From Desulfobulbaceae bacterium (GTDB lineage Bacteria; Desulfobacterota; Desulfobulbia; Desulfobulbales; UBA5123), in contig JAOUHH010000174.1 in assembly GCA_029865195.1 (NCBI GenBank), forward strand, positions 1 through 6,251: 6,251 bases of DNA, given 5' to 3'. Shown in pieces: positions 4,731 through 6,251 of this stretch (within the stretch, counting starts at the first letter, position 1; each line of letters starts with the position of its first letter). A program made the position numbers and the translations under genes. The notes beneath the pieces were generated by a model that was not told the origin of the DNA, made no database searches, and worked only from the letters and a program-made list of their open reading frames with translations.

Positions 4731-6251
4731 CTACTCCTCTTTCATCTCGCCAAATGCCTTGATTTGGGCGGTAATCTGTTCATCTGTAAAGCCACCCATG
4801 GAGATGGCAAAGGTGGGACAGTGGGAAGCGCAGATGCCGCAACCCTTACAGGAGGCGGCAATGGTTTCCGCCTTCCGCTTGTTGTCGATCTTCTGGATAC
4901 GGATCGCCTGATAGGGGCACAGGCTCTCGCAGAGACCACATCCGATACAGCCCTCCTGGTCTACCTTGGATACCGTCGGCTCCACGGAAACATATCCCTT
5001 GACCAGCGGGATAGCCGCCTTGGCCGCCGCCGCCTGCGCCTGGACGATGATCTCTTCCAGAGGCTTGGGTGAGTGGGCAAGGCCGCAGAGGTATACGCCC
5101 GCCACCGGCATCTCCACCGGCCGCAACTTGACATGCGCCTCCAGGTAAAAACGGTCTTCGTTAATGGGTATCTTAAGGAGCTTGCTGATCCCTTCGGTAT
5201 CCTCGGGGATGATGCCGACACTCAAGACCACCTGATCCGGGGCGATGGTGACGTCCTCGAGGAGAATCGGGTCGTAAAAGGAGACCTCGGCCTTGGCACC
5301 CTTCTTGGTGATCTTAGGCATCTGCTCCTTGCTGTAGGGGATAAAGATGACACCCTTCTCACGTGCTTCACGGTAGGCATCCTCGGCATAGCCGTAGGTA
5401 CGCATCTCGCGATACAGTACAATTACCTGCGATTTCGGTTCTATCTCCTTGATCTTCAGTGCATTTTTCACTGCATCGTTACAACAGGTCTTGCTACAGT
5501 ATGCGAGGTCGTCGCCCCGGGAGCCGGCGCACTGGATCATCACCGCGGATTTGGGAGCACGGCCCTTGCCCTTGCCGGCAAGCTGTTTCTCAAGCTCCAA
5601 CTGGGTAATAATCGCCTTGGAGTCAGGCAGCTTCGCGCCGAGTACCGTCTCCGGCCGATGATGCCTGCCGCCGGTGGCGACCACGATGACGCCGTGATCG
5701 ACTTCGGTCTCCTTCTTGCCCTTGCCAGCGCCAATGGTGGAGGTGAAGTTGCCGACAAAGCCGTTGACGGCGGTCAGTTCGGCATCGGTGAAGACCTCGA
5801 TCAGCTTGTTCTTCTTCACCTTGCCGGTGACGTCTTTCAGCAGATCGCTCACCGTATCGCCCTGCAGGGTGTATTGCTGCTCAAGCAACTGTCCGCCGAG
5901 CTGGCTGTTTTTCTCAACGATATAGGTCTGGTATCCCTGGTCGGCGAGATTCAGCGCCGCGGTCATGCCGGCGATGCCGCCACCCACAACCAGGGCCTTG
6001 GCGGTAACCGGCACCGTTTGCTCGGGCAAGGGGCGGATGTTGCGGGCCTTGGCCACGCCCATCCGGACCAGATCCATGGATTTGTCGGTGGCCGCAACCG
6101 GTTCGTTGGCATGTACCCAGGAGCAATGATCCCGGATATTGACCATCTCAAAGAGCGAGCGGTTCAGGCCTGCGTCCTTCAGGGTTTCCTGGAACAGCGG
6201 CTCATGGGTTCTGGGCGAACAGGCAGCGATGACCACCCGGTTCAAACGATG
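4731..6251 (-). CDS. hdrA: HdrA-like heterodisulfide reductase FAD/iron-sulfur subunit A (5' end outside window)
   Basis: The C-terminal 506 residues of an HdrA-family flavoprotein, the central subunit of heterodisulfide-reductase-type complexes that route or bifurcate electrons between low-potential carriers and disulfide- or quinone-type acceptors. The frame is open to the right edge, reading HRLNRVVIAACSPRTHE; in HdrA this motif is internal, so a TTG start at 6243-6245 is an artefact and the true N-terminus lies outside. Counting from the first visible residue: Cys11 of ACSPR; the FAD-binding GGGIAG (90-95) with IVEKN and LGGQ after it; VVATGG near 190-195; a cysteine set QCAGSR (Cys241) and YCSKTCC (Cys252, Cys256, Cys257) typical of the HdrA flavin-domain cluster; and two 4Fe-4S ferredoxin motifs, CIGCGLCESLCP (435-446) and CKGCGICASHCP (468-479). 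All these cysteines are present, with no internal TGA. QmoA is the closest alternative but lacks such a C-terminal ferredoxin pair. mvhD follows four bases later, which supports the HdrA call. Confidence 0.93.
   Translation of the reverse strand, partial: HRLNRVVIAACSPRTHEPLFQETLKDAGLNRSLFEMVNIRDHCSWVHANEPVAATDKSMDLVRMGVAKARNIRPLPEQTVPVTAKALVVGGGIAGMTAALNLADQGYQTYIVEKNSQLGGQLLEQQYTLQGDTVSDLLKDVTGKVKKNKLIEVFTDAELTAVNGFVGNFTSTIGAGKGKKETEVDHGVIVVATGGRHHRPETVLGAKLPDSKAIITQLELEKQLAGKGKGRAPKSAVMIQCAGSRGDDLAYCSKTCCNDAVKNALKIKEIEPKSQVIVLYREMRTYGYAEDAYREAREKGVIFIPYSKEQMPKITKKGAKAEVSFYDPILLEDVTIAPDQVVLSVGIIPEDTEGISKLLKIPINEDRFYLEAHVKLRPVEMPVAGVYLCGLAHSPKPLEEIIVQAQAAAAKAAIPLVKGYVSVEPTVSKVDQEGCIGCGLCESLCPYQAIRIQKIDNKRKAETIAASCKGCGICASHCPTFAISMGGFTDEQITAQIKAFGEMKEE
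4734..4738 (-). promoter_or_regulatory. Ribosome-binding site of mvhD inside the hdrA 3' end
   Basis: AGGAG on the minus strand, seven bases before the mvhD ATG, is formed by the final Glu codons of hdrA. It fixes the mvhD start and implies translational coupling with hdrA. Confidence 0.75.

Noticed and set aside
6243..6245. TTG as the start codon of hdrA
   Set aside because: The residues around it (RLNRVVIAACSPR) are internal in the HdrA family and the frame is open to the window edge, so the gene begins outside.

Overview
The window is a stretch of bacterial chromosome with six protein-coding genes and no tRNA, rRNA, CRISPR array or mobile element that I can see. The gene content suggests an anaerobic, probably sulfidogenic member of the Desulfobacterota, perhaps a Desulfobulbia-like organism. 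The reasons are an HdrA/MvhD electron-transfer pair, an MvhD that appears to be a selenoprotein, and a direct-sulfhydrylation methionine pathway. The taxonomic call is an inference from gene families only.

Layout from left to right. Positions 1-957 (minus) hold metX, homoserine O-acetyltransferase, cut at its 3' end by the window edge. Positions 959-2218 (minus) hold metY, O-acetylhomoserine sulfhydrylase. It lies upstream of metX with a single base between the two, so the pair forms an operon making homocysteine from homoserine, acetyl-CoA and sulfide. Positions 2219-2452 are a divergent intergenic region. Positions 2453-3490 (plus) hold rlmN, the radical-SAM 23S rRNA/tRNA adenine-C2 methyltransferase. 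Positions 3551-3922 (minus) hold a stand-alone response-regulator receiver domain with a TTG start. A strong intrinsic terminator at 4014-4050 closes the leftward operon to its right.

That operon is hdrA (4731-6251, minus, 5' end outside the window) followed by mvhD (4121-4726, minus). mvhD carries an in-frame TGA at 4520-4522, exactly where the MvhD family has a conserved cysteine. A hairpin follows immediately at the distance and with the loop type expected of a bacterial SECIS element. The gene is best read as one 201-residue selenoprotein with Sec69, not as two small ORFs. HdrA is the flavin and iron-sulfur core of heterodisulfide-reductase-type complexes. MvhD is the iron-sulfur adaptor that brings electrons to it, so the two should work as one electron-transfer module. 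Their other partners would lie upstream, outside the window.

The most notable item is this UGA-decoded MvhD, which a standard gene caller would split or truncate. It belongs to a class with known precedents, such as VhuD of methanogens, so it is not a new system.
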